A DNA stretch of 64,000 nt from Mesotaenium endlicherianum (taxonomy: Eukaryota; Streptophyta; Zygnematophyceae; Zygnematales; Mesotaeniaceae): positions 6,599-70,598 of the forward strand of contig WELA01013861.1 in assembly GCA_009602735.1 (NCBI GenBank). The letters are read 5' to 3'. Under the pieces are notes generated by a model that was not told where the DNA came from, made no database searches, and was given only the letters and a program-made list of their open reading frames with translations. Both the position numbers and the translations under genes were made by a program. Positions 43,221 to 55,000 of this stretch are shown piece after piece. Position 1 is the first letter of the stretch. Every line of letters begins with the position of its first letter.

Positions 43221-46135
43221 TCACAATAGCTTAATGAGTTTACTTATGCGACTCTTCTGCATATCCCGCTCCTCAGCACCGCCAATATCCCCCAGGTTGT
43301 TTTGGTACTCCTGTTCGCCCAGGCACAAGACAGCCGTAATGAGTCCTCAAGGAGCCATTTGTGTTAACAAGCAGCAGTGTGTGACTAACGTGAGAATGAT
43401 TTCTCATAGATCCATCATGAAGGCACTGACCTCGAGGACACCTTTGATGTCTGTCTTTGATAGACGTTGTTGCTTAAGCACGAGCTCAATTCGATCTCTG
43501 ACGCCCTTATTTCTGCAACAGCAACGACAACATGTGCCCTCAATCAGTTTGAGCATTGTGCATGAGTTTCGAAGGCTTGCCAAATGCACACCAGCATGCC
43601 AAGGTGCACACGCAATGGGTTGAAGGCCACATGACAAGCGGGAAGTACCTCAGCTGCCCAATAGGGGCAACCGTGTAACCCACCAAGTATTGCTCAAACA
43701 TCAACAGAAAATAACATCAACAGAAGATATCAAGTGGTACATTTCAAGATGCTCAGCTATTAATGATGGCAACCACTGGTCGCTGTCTGAGTGGCAACAG
43801 GTGCGGGCGTATTCTCATGTTCCACGGGTCACACAGCAAAAGCATTCTGTAAGTAGCGAGTGCGGGGGATGGGCTGAGCATGTACTCGGACGCCCACAGA
43901 TGCGCCATAATAAGCGCTAGCAGCTGCACCCACCGCCCACCCACACACCCTGTCACTGAGAGGTGGACACCAATACACACGCTCAGCATCTAGTTGAGTC
44001 AAGTTCGGGGGCGCCACAACACATGCACACCCATAAATTATGGCAGGGCCGGGCCAAACAAGCAGCCCCCATCTCCCCCCCCCCAAAAGTAAAGTAAAGG
44101 CATGGGAGTGTGGCCCTGCTGCGAGGAAGAACCTGCCTGCAGGGTGAAGAGGCCGGCTTCCAGCTTGGCCAGGTACGCCTCCTCGTCGCTCATCTGCCCC
44201 CCACTCCCAACGGCCAGCCCGGCCCCTTCAACTCCAGCCGCCCCTCGCTGAAGCTGTGCACCTGAGGGGCGTGCTGGCAGCTCTAGCAGCTCCAACAGCA
44301 GCAAGCTGCACACTCACTTCAGTATGCGGAAGAAGACAAAGATGCCAAAATGTTGTACAGGCAATCATGCACGCAGAGGCGAGTGAGCGAGAGCCCCTGT
44401 AACACGAGGGAGTTGCAGGCGAGCGAAGGCAGCACACCTGGAAATCGGCGTCGTCCTCACCCTTGTGACGCATCTCCGCCTGCCGCCGCTCCTCCCCCTC
44501 CACTCGGCCAGCATACCTGCTCTTTGCCAGCCAGCTGTCACTCTCCTTGCTGACCTGCCTCGCTTGTCTCCACCCAGGTGGTGCTCCACCACAAAGCTCA
44601 CGCAAGTCGTGCATGTGCATGCACGTGCTTGTGTGTCCATCTGAGCTGATGTGGGGCAGAAAGAGTGTGTGCACCTGAGGTAGAACTCCATGATGCGGTC
44701 CACCTTCTCATGCTCCTCCTCCGTGAACTTGGATAGCAGGCGCTCGCGCCGCGTGCCCTTCTGCAGCCCCTCTGCCACCCCCACCCCCACAGCCCCCCTC
44801 CCTCTGCTCCCCATCAGAGGGCACCTGCAGCCTAAAAGCCACCTGCCCTGCCCGCCAGATGAGCACGCTGACGTCGTCCAGCTGCTGCAAGGGGGGAGGG
44901 AATGGGGTTGCACCAAAGAGAGAGGCGATGATGGAGATGACACGCTCCTCGATCTCGTCCTGCAGCGCCGCCTCCTCGCTCTTGGACTTGCGCTTCACCG
45001 GCACGCGGCCCATGAAGGCGGCAAAGAGCGTCTTGAGGCCCAGCACGTCCACGAAGCGCTCGCACGCCACGGGGCAGCGCGTCATGGCAAAGTCCAGCAC
45101 CTTGACGGCGGACACGTACGCCATGCGCTTCTGCTTCATGATGATGATCATCAGCTCCAGCCCCTCCGCCTTCACGAAGCGCTCCTTGCTGTCGGCGGGC
45201 ATGACGGCGCTGCACAGCGCGTCAAACAGGTTCTCCACCAGCTCCGTCTCCTCGCTGCTGCGCGGGTTGCGCGCCTTGAACGCGGCCACCGCCTGCAGCA
45301 GCGTGTCCACGCCGTTGGACTGTCCCACGCGCTTCTGGTTGCCCGGGCTGCTCTGCACCAGGATGGCCAGCACCTCGCTGGCGTACAGCTTGTTGTTGTC
45401 GAACTCGCGCACGCGCACGCGCGCCAGCAGCCACTTGAGCAGCTTGGTGCGCTCGCCCACCAGGTCCGCCACCGCCGGCCGCACCTCCACCATGTTCTCC
45501 ACGATGCCCAGCGTGTTGAACACGGCCGCCGCCTCGTCCGCGTCCTTCTCGTCCAGCCGCGCAAGGTTCTCCGCCAGCGACTCCAGCGCGTTGCCCTCCA
45601 CCAGCGTGTCCACCAGCAGCTCCGCCTCCTCCGTGCTCTCCCCCACCACGTCGCCGTCCGTGAGGTCGTTCAGCAGTGCCACCACCGCAACGGCAATGTC
45701 TGTGTTCTCGTGGCTGAGCAGCCCCACAATGGACTGCACGGTTCTGAGACGCACCAGCTCAGGGTACAGCTCCGGGGCAGTCGACAGAACCTGCAGCTTC
45801 TTCACCTCCTCGTCAAGCTCCACCTCCGACTCCATGAAGCGCTCGGGCTGGTCCATGAACTTCATGCGCGCTGCGAGATTATCCCGGAGCTTCTTCTCAA
45901 AGGAGAGCACAAGGCGCTTGAGGCCGCGCACGTCAAGCGCCTCGCCAGGCTCGCTGTCCTTCTCCAGGCCGTCCAATATTGTCATGTCTACCTCGGGTTC
46001 CTCCTGCTCTACTCCTCCTGCCCTCTCAGGTGTTCTCTTGGAGTCCACCCTCGGCCTGCCTGTGGCTCCAGTTGGAAGTCCGGCCGCATCTCCATCCCTC
46101 TTCCGCTTGGAAGCCACGGTGGCCATGTAGCACAA
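43221..46135 (-). CDS. CTNNBL1: Beta-catenin-like protein 1 (spliceosome-associated)
   Basis: Seven exons: 44914-46135, 44675-44771, 44438-44516, 44137-44193, 43886-43923, 43431-43512, 43221-43310; 554 residues (human about 563). The protein is an armadillo-type helical repeat factor that binds CDC5L/PRP19 complex members in the nucleus. Family signatures: basic N-terminus (SKRKRDG), RFMESEVELDEEVKKL, LLSHENTDIAVAVVALLNDL, NTLGIVENMVEVRP, NNKLYASEVLAILVQ, ENLFDALCSAVMP, LLSKFTEEEHEKVDRIMEF, YLAKLEAGLFTLQ and the C-terminal EYQNNLGDIGG. All phases agree and the product aligns without gaps at the C-terminus. The second ATG at 46126 has the better context (ACATGGCC) and may be the true start. 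Intron 4 appears to use a GC donor. A long plus-strand frame over exon 1 is a shadow. Confidence 0.95.
43924..44136 (-). other. Putative GC-AG intron of CTNNBL1
   Basis: Exon 4 ends CTGCAG at 44137 and the intron begins GCAGGT, a strong GC-type donor; it ends TGCAG at 43924. This gives LFTLQ-LLALIMAHL, collinear with the human LFVLQ-HICYIMAEI. The next possible GT donor, four bases downstream, would need another acceptor (GACAG|GG) and would add ten residues that relatives lack. Confidence 0.7.
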
Positions 46136-46701
46136 GGTCGCCGCGGTGATTCCCTCAGTACTTGTTGCTTTGTGCTCGAGCTACAAACAAGCAGAATTAG
46201 ATGCTGTATCAGCTGGCCCGAGTCATAGTACGAACTCGTGAGCTAATTCTCAATATTCTGGTCTGCAGCGCGCACCCTTCTCCACTCATGAAAGGATATA
46301 CAACGCTCTTATAGTCGCAAGTTCAAGCGTCGACTTCAGAGAGACGAGTCGTTCGTGCTGCTTCATGTGTTCCAGAATTCCGTGAACGACTCATGCACTT
46401 AAACTAGGTGACAGGATGTGCGACGCAAAATTGCAGCCAAATCAGCCCGGACTCCGGACTTGGAAACTCACGAATGCTGCCATAAGTGCCATCTGCATTG
46501 ATCTGCCATCTGCCACTGTCGTTCTGCAGCTTCTGAGGATATGTCGGAGTAGTAATCATTCTGTTGCAGTTGATAAATGAGCGCGCAGGAACGCGCTCAT
46601 GTTGAACTTGATGACAAGAATACTAACTTACAGTTTCAAAGACACCAGGCGAGCAGGTGGAGATTGCAGTATTGTGAAATTCATTATGAAGCAGGTACAC
46701 C
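46136..46701. promoter_or_regulatory. Shared upstream region of CTNNBL1 and INO80B
   Basis: The two genes point away from each other, with 566 bases between start codons. Both 5' leaders and promoters must lie in or near this stretch, so a bidirectional promoter is plausible. No TATA box was assigned. Confidence 0.5.
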
Positions 46702-49700
46702 ATGGATAAAGAACAACATACGCCCATGAAAGGCCGCTCAGAGCTTCCTAGGAGGCTACGATCCCTCGCAGGTAGCAGCAGTGCCCCCGACTCGAGCCCA
46801 CATCTCACAGATAAGTCCTCATCTCGTCTGAGGGACGCACATTCAAAGCGTCATGAGCAGGACACACATACTGTCGACGAAGGCCGTGAGGGTGCTCGTT
46901 TCATTGCGCCTTCTGACAGGAACAAGTTCAAAGCGGATGAAAGGGACAATAGTCAGGCTGAAGAGGATATGAGACGGAGAAAAATAAGGCACCAGGTTGA
47001 GGACGGTTCTAAAATGGTATCAGACAGGGCTCATGCCGAGCAGGATAGAGAGCGTAGAGGCAATAATATTTCCCGGGAAGACCTTCATGGACGAGGAAGG
47101 GCTGCAGACCCTAAGGGTGGAGAACAGAGGAACGACGGCATGAATATGAGGCGTGCTGGTCAGCCAGCTACTGCCTCTGGCAGGTCTGAGAAGCAAGATG
47201 CACCAGATGTTGGCCATCGCACACTTGGCAGGAATGGTGCCTCGCTCAAATCTCCAGAGCCACTGGAGCGTCGCCAGGGACCTGAATGTGAGAGACGGCA
47301 TCGCAGCGAAAGCAAGAAGGATGGGCATAAAGGGAGGCACCGCAAGGATGTGGAGAGGGACTCCAGCGAGGCTAGGGCTTCCTCGGGGGGGACAAAGACT
47401 CTGAAGCTGAAGATTGGGGGCATTACCACAGGTGGGCTTGTGCTATGCGTGCTTTTCATCCTTGTGGTGTGCTGGGTTGCAGTCAGATAGATACGCAAGT
47501 GCTGAAACTAGGTCTGGGCCTCTGGGCCCCAGCACTAATCATACCATAAGGAGAAAAAAGACGATTGCGAGAACAATGGTAAGATTGGTGATGGAGGATG
47601 TAGAACACAACAGTTGGGATATTGAGTGTACCTTTAGTGAAAATCAGGTGATTATTTTGAGGTTTGTTATTTTGATTTAGATCCAGCTACGACTTTGAAG
47701 TTTGTTATTTTGATTGAAAAGATAGATACAACATAGCTGTAGCTGGTATGTTTATGACCAATCTAGATGATGGTGATGGTGCAGTACATGCAGCTGCAGG
47801 TTAATGATCATACTGTCCCAGCAGAGAGGAGGCCCCTTGCCACTGCTCGACGTCATGTGTAGGCTAGGATGTTCGAGACTTTTTCAGAGACAATTTTATG
47901 CTTCAACGCCATGTACCACTCGAAGAGAAGAGGCCTCAAATTGTCTGCCAGAGGCTGCGTGGAAAGGCTGAGGCGGAGCGTGGGGGGAGGAGTCTTGGGG
48001 GGGTGCAGGGTCAAGGGCCGTGCGCTTGGAGGAGGTTCCCAGGCATGACCCCCCCTCTGTTGCCGCCGCTGCTACGCCTGCACCTCCTCCACAGCGTGCT
48101 CGCCACATCAGAGCAGCAGCCCCAGGAGGAAGAGGGGATGCGCCATCGCAGAGGACAGCGACCAGTGCTCATCCCAGCGCAGTCAGCGCTGCTGCTGCTG
48201 CTGCTGCAGCACCTCCTGCTGCTGCGGCGGCTGCTGTTAGCCCTCCGCCCATTGCAGCAGAGCCTCGCAAGCGTCGCCATCGTCTCATTCTGGAGGTGCC
48301 TCTTCTCTCTCTCTCCCCCTGCCCCCTCTTGTTGAAAAGGGGCCCCATGCACGGCAAGTGTCCGACTGCTGTGTCCCCTCTCATGCTGCTGCTCTTTGCG
48401 ACGTGCCTGCCTGCCTGCCAGGCCAACTCGGACGATGAGGAGGAGGCGGCGGCAGCGGCGACAGGGCGAGGGCATGCTGTGCCTCCTGCCGCAGCACCAG
48501 CCACGGGCAGGACTGCTGCTGGCCCTGCAAAAGAGAAGGTTGTGAGTCAAGCCGCTCCGCCGTTGCCGCAACCCCCGCCTGCAGATGGACACGCGGCAAA
48601 GAGGCAGAGGAGTGAGACCCGCGTTGCGGCAAGGCCTCCTGCTCACGAGGAGACACCCCCAGAGAGTGCTGCTGGCTCTTCTGCGTTACCCGGCCAGCTC
48701 GTCTCGGGTGGGGTTGTGGATGAGGTGGAGGAGGCAGAAGCTCTCTTGGGCCAAGAGGCCGTTGATGGGGACAAGGAGGAGAGCGACGCTGCCGAAGAGG
48801 AAGAGCTTGAGGAGGAGGAAGAGGTGCGGGAGGAGGTGGAAGAGGTGGAGGAGGAGGAGGAAGTGGTCGAGGACGGGGAGGAAGAGGACGAGGTGACAAG
48901 GGCAACGCGGCAGCGAGGCCTGCTGGAGTTTCCTGGCGGCCTGGATGACGTCAATCCCAGTGAGTGTCTCTGCCTCTCTCTCTCTCTCTGCTAGTTCCTG
49001 CTCGGGGAGCACCTGTACCGAGCACCAGGGTACAGGTGGCAGACAGGCTGCTTCACTCCCCACTCTTGACGGGGTTCCCCTTGCGTGTGTGTGGTGTGCC
49101 TGAGAGCAGAAAAGCGGGCGAGGGAGGAGGCAGAGGCGGAGAGGGTGGCCAAGAGGGAGGAGACGGCGCGCAAGAGGCGCCTTCAGCAGGAGAAGCACGC
49201 CCGCGACTCGCAGGTGCCCTCCTTCTTCTGCATCCCTCCTGGCGACTCTCTCTCTTCTCAAGCTGGCAGGCAGAGGCGTAACTGTCACTATTGCGCGTGG
49301 TCTGGGCGTGCGTGCGTGTGTGTGCAGGCGAATGCGATCCACAAGATCCTGGGGCAGGACTCGACGCGGAAGAAGCGCGAGGTGAAGCTCCAGAAGCAGC
49401 GCAAGGACGCCGCCCAGGTGCACCCAGCCCCCACCGCCCGGCCACTTGTCCACTGCTGCCTGCTGGCTCGCCCATCTGAATCTGTCCACACGATTGCCGT
49501 GTCACCCTTGGGGTGGACCAACTCGGCTGGCCGCCTTTAGAGGAGAGTGAAGCGGAGCATCATATGTTTGGGGGTCTCTTGGACACTCTTCCTCTCCGCC
49601 CCCTCTGGCGGCTCTGCCGATACTTTTATGCGAGAAGGAAGTGCAGAGCCTCCTTAAATTATCCCGTCCCGGACAGGCAGATGCGCGCAGAATTGCTACA

Positions 49701-50716
49701 ACAGCTGGTGACAAGTGGTTGTCGTGCCACGCAATGATGATGCTGCTGCTGATGATGTACCTCCTCCTGCTTACCTCAGCCCCCAGCCGTAGATCAACCC
49801 GATCTTTGTCGCTTGGCCGATCGGAACTCGTGCAGCTGCCCATCGGGTGCACCTGTCCTGTGCCCATCATCAGTTGCGCAACCCATTATCACCTCTGTGA
49901 CAAATACCATATCAAAAAACTTATGCAAGAAGTACTCAAAATCTGTTGGGCGGATCAGGAGAAGGCAGCGGCAGAGGCGGAGATCGGGAGCAACATGGTG
50001 CGCATCATCATGGGCCCCTCTGGCACCACCGTCGCTTGGTCCCAAGACACTCCGCTGCCTGCCTTCTTCTTGCCACGCTCTCATGTCAGGTATGTCTCTC
50101 TCAAGTGCATCCTTCCAGAATGGCTAGCCATACAGGCGGCAGATATGGGCGTTAGTGTAGCCTATTTGCTTATCAAAGGGTGGTGTGACCTTCGCAGTGC
50201 GTGAGACTCCCAATCACCACTTATTTTGGCGAGGTCCAGCGAGGCAATATGGCATCCAATTTATACCCCAACAATCTTAAATAATTCGCATGCACCACGT
50301 GCACACACATGCCATCCCATGCATGCATACATGAATCATCATGCTTCAGGAATGTTGTGCTTTTTGCCTTCGGGGTGTGTGTTAGCGGGGACCAGTGGAG
50401 TGTCACATTCAGCATTTTTTTGACGAGTAAGAAGGTAGTCAGTTGTTCAGGGTGCAGACTGCTTGCGCAGACCGTCTTCTTGACTAAGTCTCAAAGTGTG
50501 ATTGTAATATGATCATTGTTATGTTGACATGGCAGGGTCCAAAAAGTGCGTGACAAGTGCGCAGTGCCAGCATGCAACAATGTGTTCCGATACCGCGATT
50601 CAATCACAAATATACCACTTTGTAGTCTAGGCTGTTATAAGGAGATGCGGAAGCCAATTCTTGATGCGTCACCACACAAAATAAAAGTGGATGGACCTCG
50701 GCATGGTCGACTCTAG
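46702..50716 (+). CDS. INO80 complex subunit B (PAPA-1 / HIT finger protein)
   Basis: Seven exons: 46702-47431, 48009-48295, 48422-48959, 49110-49213, 49328-49417, 49959-50089, 50536-50716; 686 residues. Start context ACCATGG. INO80B (Ies2 in yeast) supports nucleosome sliding by the INO80 remodeller. Exon 1 encodes a basic, Ser/Arg-rich N-terminus ending in the hallmark LKLKIGGITT. Exon 3 is a strongly acidic Glu tract followed by TRATRQRGLLEFPGGL. Exons 4-5 form the PAPA-1-like helix (EAERVAKREETARKRRLQQE; AIHKILGQDSTRKKREVKL). Exon 6 has MGPSGTTVAWSQDTPLPAFF. Exon 7 encodes the HIT zinc finger, CAVPACNNVFRYRD...LCSLGCYKEM. Order and wording match plant homologues. All phases agree. The exon 2 start (TGCAG|GG) and exon 4 start (alternative two bases earlier) are the least certain. 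Confidence 0.9.
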
Positions 50717-52076
50717 CCGACGCCAACTTTTGTCATACATTATCTCAACTCCCCAAAGGTGTGGGGAAGGCCCTGACATTGACTTGTGCTTATTTTTGGA
50801 AGCACTTCAATGAATGATAGTTACGATATATCTTACATATTGTGAAGCACTACTAATCTTTATCATGACAAAGAGGGACCTCCACCATTTACCGCTAATT
50901 GTGCATAGTGCTGAAGCAGTTTACTATTCGTATGTATTTTCCTTGTTGTATCAACCTATCCATAGTCATCAAAGACATGTTAATGAAATGTTTGAGGATA
51001 AGTGTTCTATTAGACAATTGAGGTGATTGAGCTAGGATAATCACTGTCACAAACAAATCTTGTTTGGGAAGTCCAAACGTGTCATTAGTTTGCCAGCGAA
51101 GGTCATGTTTATCTTTGGATGTTAAGCCTGCATATAAGAATGGGCCACAAGTGCTGAATGTCCATAGCAGTAAGTAGACCTTACACTACCCCCAAACAAA
51201 GAAAACCTAGTGCCTTCCCAAGAAAGTTTTGTTGGCTTTGTCCCCACTTCTTGGCAAGTCTCTTGGTCAACCCACCAACGTGAAACCACCCAGGCGTATC
51301 TGTATGCGGTTCTATGGCCTGGCTAAGAGCAGATCATAGTTTGCACAAGGCTTTAAATGGCATTGCAAAGAAAGACAATAAAATGTGTTTTTTTCTTAAA
51401 GAAGGCGAGAAAGGTTTAAAGATTGATAAAGGTGCTCAAATATACACAAAGTAAACTTTTGATAATAAAGCGTGCCTAGGCTTTCTTGAAAGAAATGGTA
51501 TGAGATCGCCATTCCTTGGGGAGTCCCTATGTATTTTGCACCACTAGTTAAAGTAGTTAGCGTGCCTTTATCAAGTAACTGGTCCGCAACGTTAGCATAC
51601 TTCGTCAGCATGTGAAATAGTTTTGACACCAAAATTCTTCAATTGTAAAAACTTATGCAATTTTACATGCTCTATAATAGCCACGTCTTATATTGTTTTC
51701 ACGACGTGTGTTTTGCGAACGAGTCTCTCACGCGTTTCTCGTATTGTCAATGGGGAAATTGGTGGGACTATGTACCATGTGTCCCGCACTCGATGACTAC
51801 CGGTTGGGGCCAATTGACAATTTAAGCGGCAGTAAAGGCTGATTATTGTATGTGGAACCCAGTGTAACCCAATCTATCCTAACTTTTCCTCATTTGCATG
51901 CGCGCTAGTAATACTCATCCAGTTCCTGAAGGAAAAAGTGCGTGTCTGAGCCATTGCATGTGAGCACCTATCTCGTGCTTCGGGAACACGGGGCTGTATT
52001 TTTGAAGGCATGGGGTCATCGCATTCTTTCAGGACCTGCTATAGCTAGCAAGATCGCTGTGTGTTTTTGAGGCAAT
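50717..52076. other. Intergenic region
   Basis: AT-rich spacer between two plus-strand genes. It should hold the 3' end of the INO80B gene and the promoter of the next gene. No gene or RNA recognised. Confidence 0.5.
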
Positions 52077-55000
52077 ATGGGACGAGAAGGGAGACCATCG
52101 AGAGAAATTAAGCTGCCAGCTAAATTGCGGGATGAATCAATTGACTTGACGCTAAAACATTATTGCTTTTGTAAGCAGCCGTATCGGAAGGGCTCTTTCA
52201 TGATAGCTTGTGATGCGAAACCTCGCAGTTCTACCTGTCAGGAGTGGGTTCATGGAGCTTGTGTTGGAATTACAGAAGAGGTACTTTATGGGCTCGGTTG
52301 TGCAAACAAACGCAGTAGGCAGTTTGGAGGGATGTTGCCACTGTACGTGTGATACTTTTTTTGTGTGTGCTCATCCCCTTTTCTTGTGTAGCAAAAAAAG
52401 TTGGTTTGGGTTCTTTGGTTCGATGTTTTTCTTCAAGTACGCTTGGGGCTACTATTGATGAGGAGGTGGGAAATCGGCGCTCATTTATGGCAGGAAGCTG
52501 ATGGCATGGCCGACTTCACATGCTCTTCCTGTAGAGCTGTGGTGAAGCCACATTCATCTCCTTCACCTGGTAAGAGGTACTAGAAGTATGGAGAAAGTGG
52601 ACCCGTGCAGTAAAGTCTTATTTCGTGATTGTGACATGTTGGGCTTGTTATAATTCTTAGTAAAATTGGCGGGTGCAGAGGAGACAGAGAAGACGAACAC
52701 TGGCAAGCTCACGCCTGGTGAAGACGTTGATGTTCCAAGTGGGAGCGGTACGGGCGGGCAGAGAAAGAGGACGCGGAGAGGGAGAGCTGCCCTTCAAGTA
52801 CTTCCAGCTGCCTTCACTCCTACAGCTCGCTGCTTTGGTTTGTGTTATGTTGCAACTTCTGGCGTATCAGGAGTTATGTTTGGTGGAGTGTGGTTTATGC
52901 TCGCTACGTTACAAGCGGGGATATGGATGGTGAGGAGATCTGTTCAACAAGGGACCTGGGAGCTGGGCCAGAGCTTGCCCCTGGCTGACTCGGTGCCTGC
53001 CTCAAACGCATCACAGGAGGATGCTAGCTAGTCAAGCTGTCAGTGTCAGGGAGCAGCCTGATGCGAGTCAGTCTGTCACTCACTCACTCAGGCACTGCGT
53101 GGCCTGGGGGTTATGTAGCCCACAAAGAGTGCAAGCGGACAGCTGCCAGAAGACGAGGGAGGTGGAGGAGGAGGTGCACCTTCTGAAGGTGATGATGCGC
53201 AAGCTCCCCCCAGAGCTGCTCCCCACGGGCCCGGGCCTGCTGCTGTGGCGAAGGTGATGGCAGTGGAGCCCATGCTTATAGACCCGGCACCTTCTCTCCC
53301 GGGGGAGGTTGGCGACACTGCCATGCTACATGTGGAGCACGAGGTGCAAACAGACCAGCGGGGTGAGCCGAGCGCGGCGGCTGCTGACGGAGACGATGGG
53401 CAGCAGATTGGCGCCGGTGAGGCGGTTGCGGCTGGCCACGTAAGGGGTCCCGTCCTGTACCACGTGCAGCTCCTCCCCTTTCCTCTCCGCTTTGGATACT
53501 GGATTGCTCGGCCGGCGCGTTCTGGGCCAGGGGCTGCGCGGACCAGGTTGCGGGTTTGGGATTTGTAGGTTTGACTGCTTGCGACTGTGTCAAAGAGTGT
53601 CGCGTCTGCTTGCGCTTGCACTTGCGCCTGATGTCAAGCCAGGCGGCTGCTTCTCAATGCCGGTGTTGTGGCTACTGCTGCTTCCCACAGGCGGACGTGG
53701 CTGCTGCTAGTAATCCGGCGCCGGAACCCCCCAAGGAGGTAGCTGATGACGGCGGCAGCAAGGAGGAGGGCGCGGACGCGCTGGAGAAGAGCCGCACCCG
53801 CGCCCCTACTTCCGGCCTCCAGCAGCAGCAGCAGCAGCAGCAGCAGGAGGAGGAGGAGGTTTCTGGCCCCGCCCCCTCCTCCAAGGTGAGGAACACTCTC
53901 TCTCTTTCCCTACTGAGCACTGGCTGGCGTCCTGCTGTGGACGTGCTCTCTGAGGTCTTACTTTTGGGTGCTGTGTTGCTGATGGCGTTGGCAAGCAGGA
54001 CCAGGATGCGAGGGGTGGGGGCGAGATAGCAGGAGCGGCTCCTGCAGCAGCTGTTGCGTCACCACCACCAGCAGCAGCAGCAGCGCGAGCCAAATTGGCG
54101 GTGAAGCGGCGCACTGGTGATGCCTCGCCCCCCACAGCTGGGGCTGGCCCCTCACTGGCCGCGGAGACTGCTAGCCCCACGCCTGCGCTTGCGCCTGCGC
54201 CTGCACCTGCAGCTGAGACTGCTGAGGGCGGAATGGGCGTCACAGGGGGGGCAGCCACTGAGATTGTGAGTCCACCGGCCATCACCGTGCTGACGCCACC
54301 CAAGGCAGAGGCAGAGGCAGAGGCAAATGCAGAGGCAAGTGCGAAGGCGGAGGCGGAGGAGGGCAAGCAGTGTGCGCGCCCGGGGTGCAGCAGCGCCGCC
54401 CTGCAGGGGCAGTGGTACTGCTCCGCCGAGTGCATGCGGCAGGCGGAGAAGGACGCCCTGGCGCGCAGCAAGCGCCTGCGCGACTCTGCCAAGGCTGCTC
54501 CTGTGGCCCAGCCGCCCGGCAAGCGCACCAAGCGCCTCCTGTCGCTGCCCCTGCTGGACCAGCGCAGCGCAGCCCTCCTCGCCAAGCTGGAACCCCTGAG
54601 GCCCCGCGACGTGTCCTCCCCGCAAGAAGGAGCAGCAGCTGCAGTGAGCAGCCTGGCGCGGCGGCCATCCACGCCCTCCTCCTCCTCAGGGGGTAACCCT
54701 GTGGAGGAGGGCGTGCGCCAGAAGCTGCGCGAGAATCTGGCGGCTGCGCTCGCCCTCACCCTCGACCTCCCCCTTGTCCCGCCCCCGCAGTTAGCAGCTG
54801 CGGCTGCCAGGGAGGCAGCGGCAGGCCAGGGGGGCTCTCCTCCTACTGACGCTTCCGCTGGCACTGGCACTGGCAGCAAGCAGGAAGAGGAGGCGACGGA
54901 GGCCAAGGCAGAGGCTGAGTCCGAGGCCGAGGTCGAGGCAGCGGCAGGGCCCGCCAAGTTTGCGAGGCTGGCGGGCGACATCGAGCGCGAGCTGCACCGC

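Noticed and set aside
44690-46228. 512-codon plus-strand frame (and a 423-codon one at 44859-46130)
   Set aside because: Antisense shadows of CTNNBL1 exon 1; His/Leu- or Ser-rich low-complexity products with no homology I recognise.
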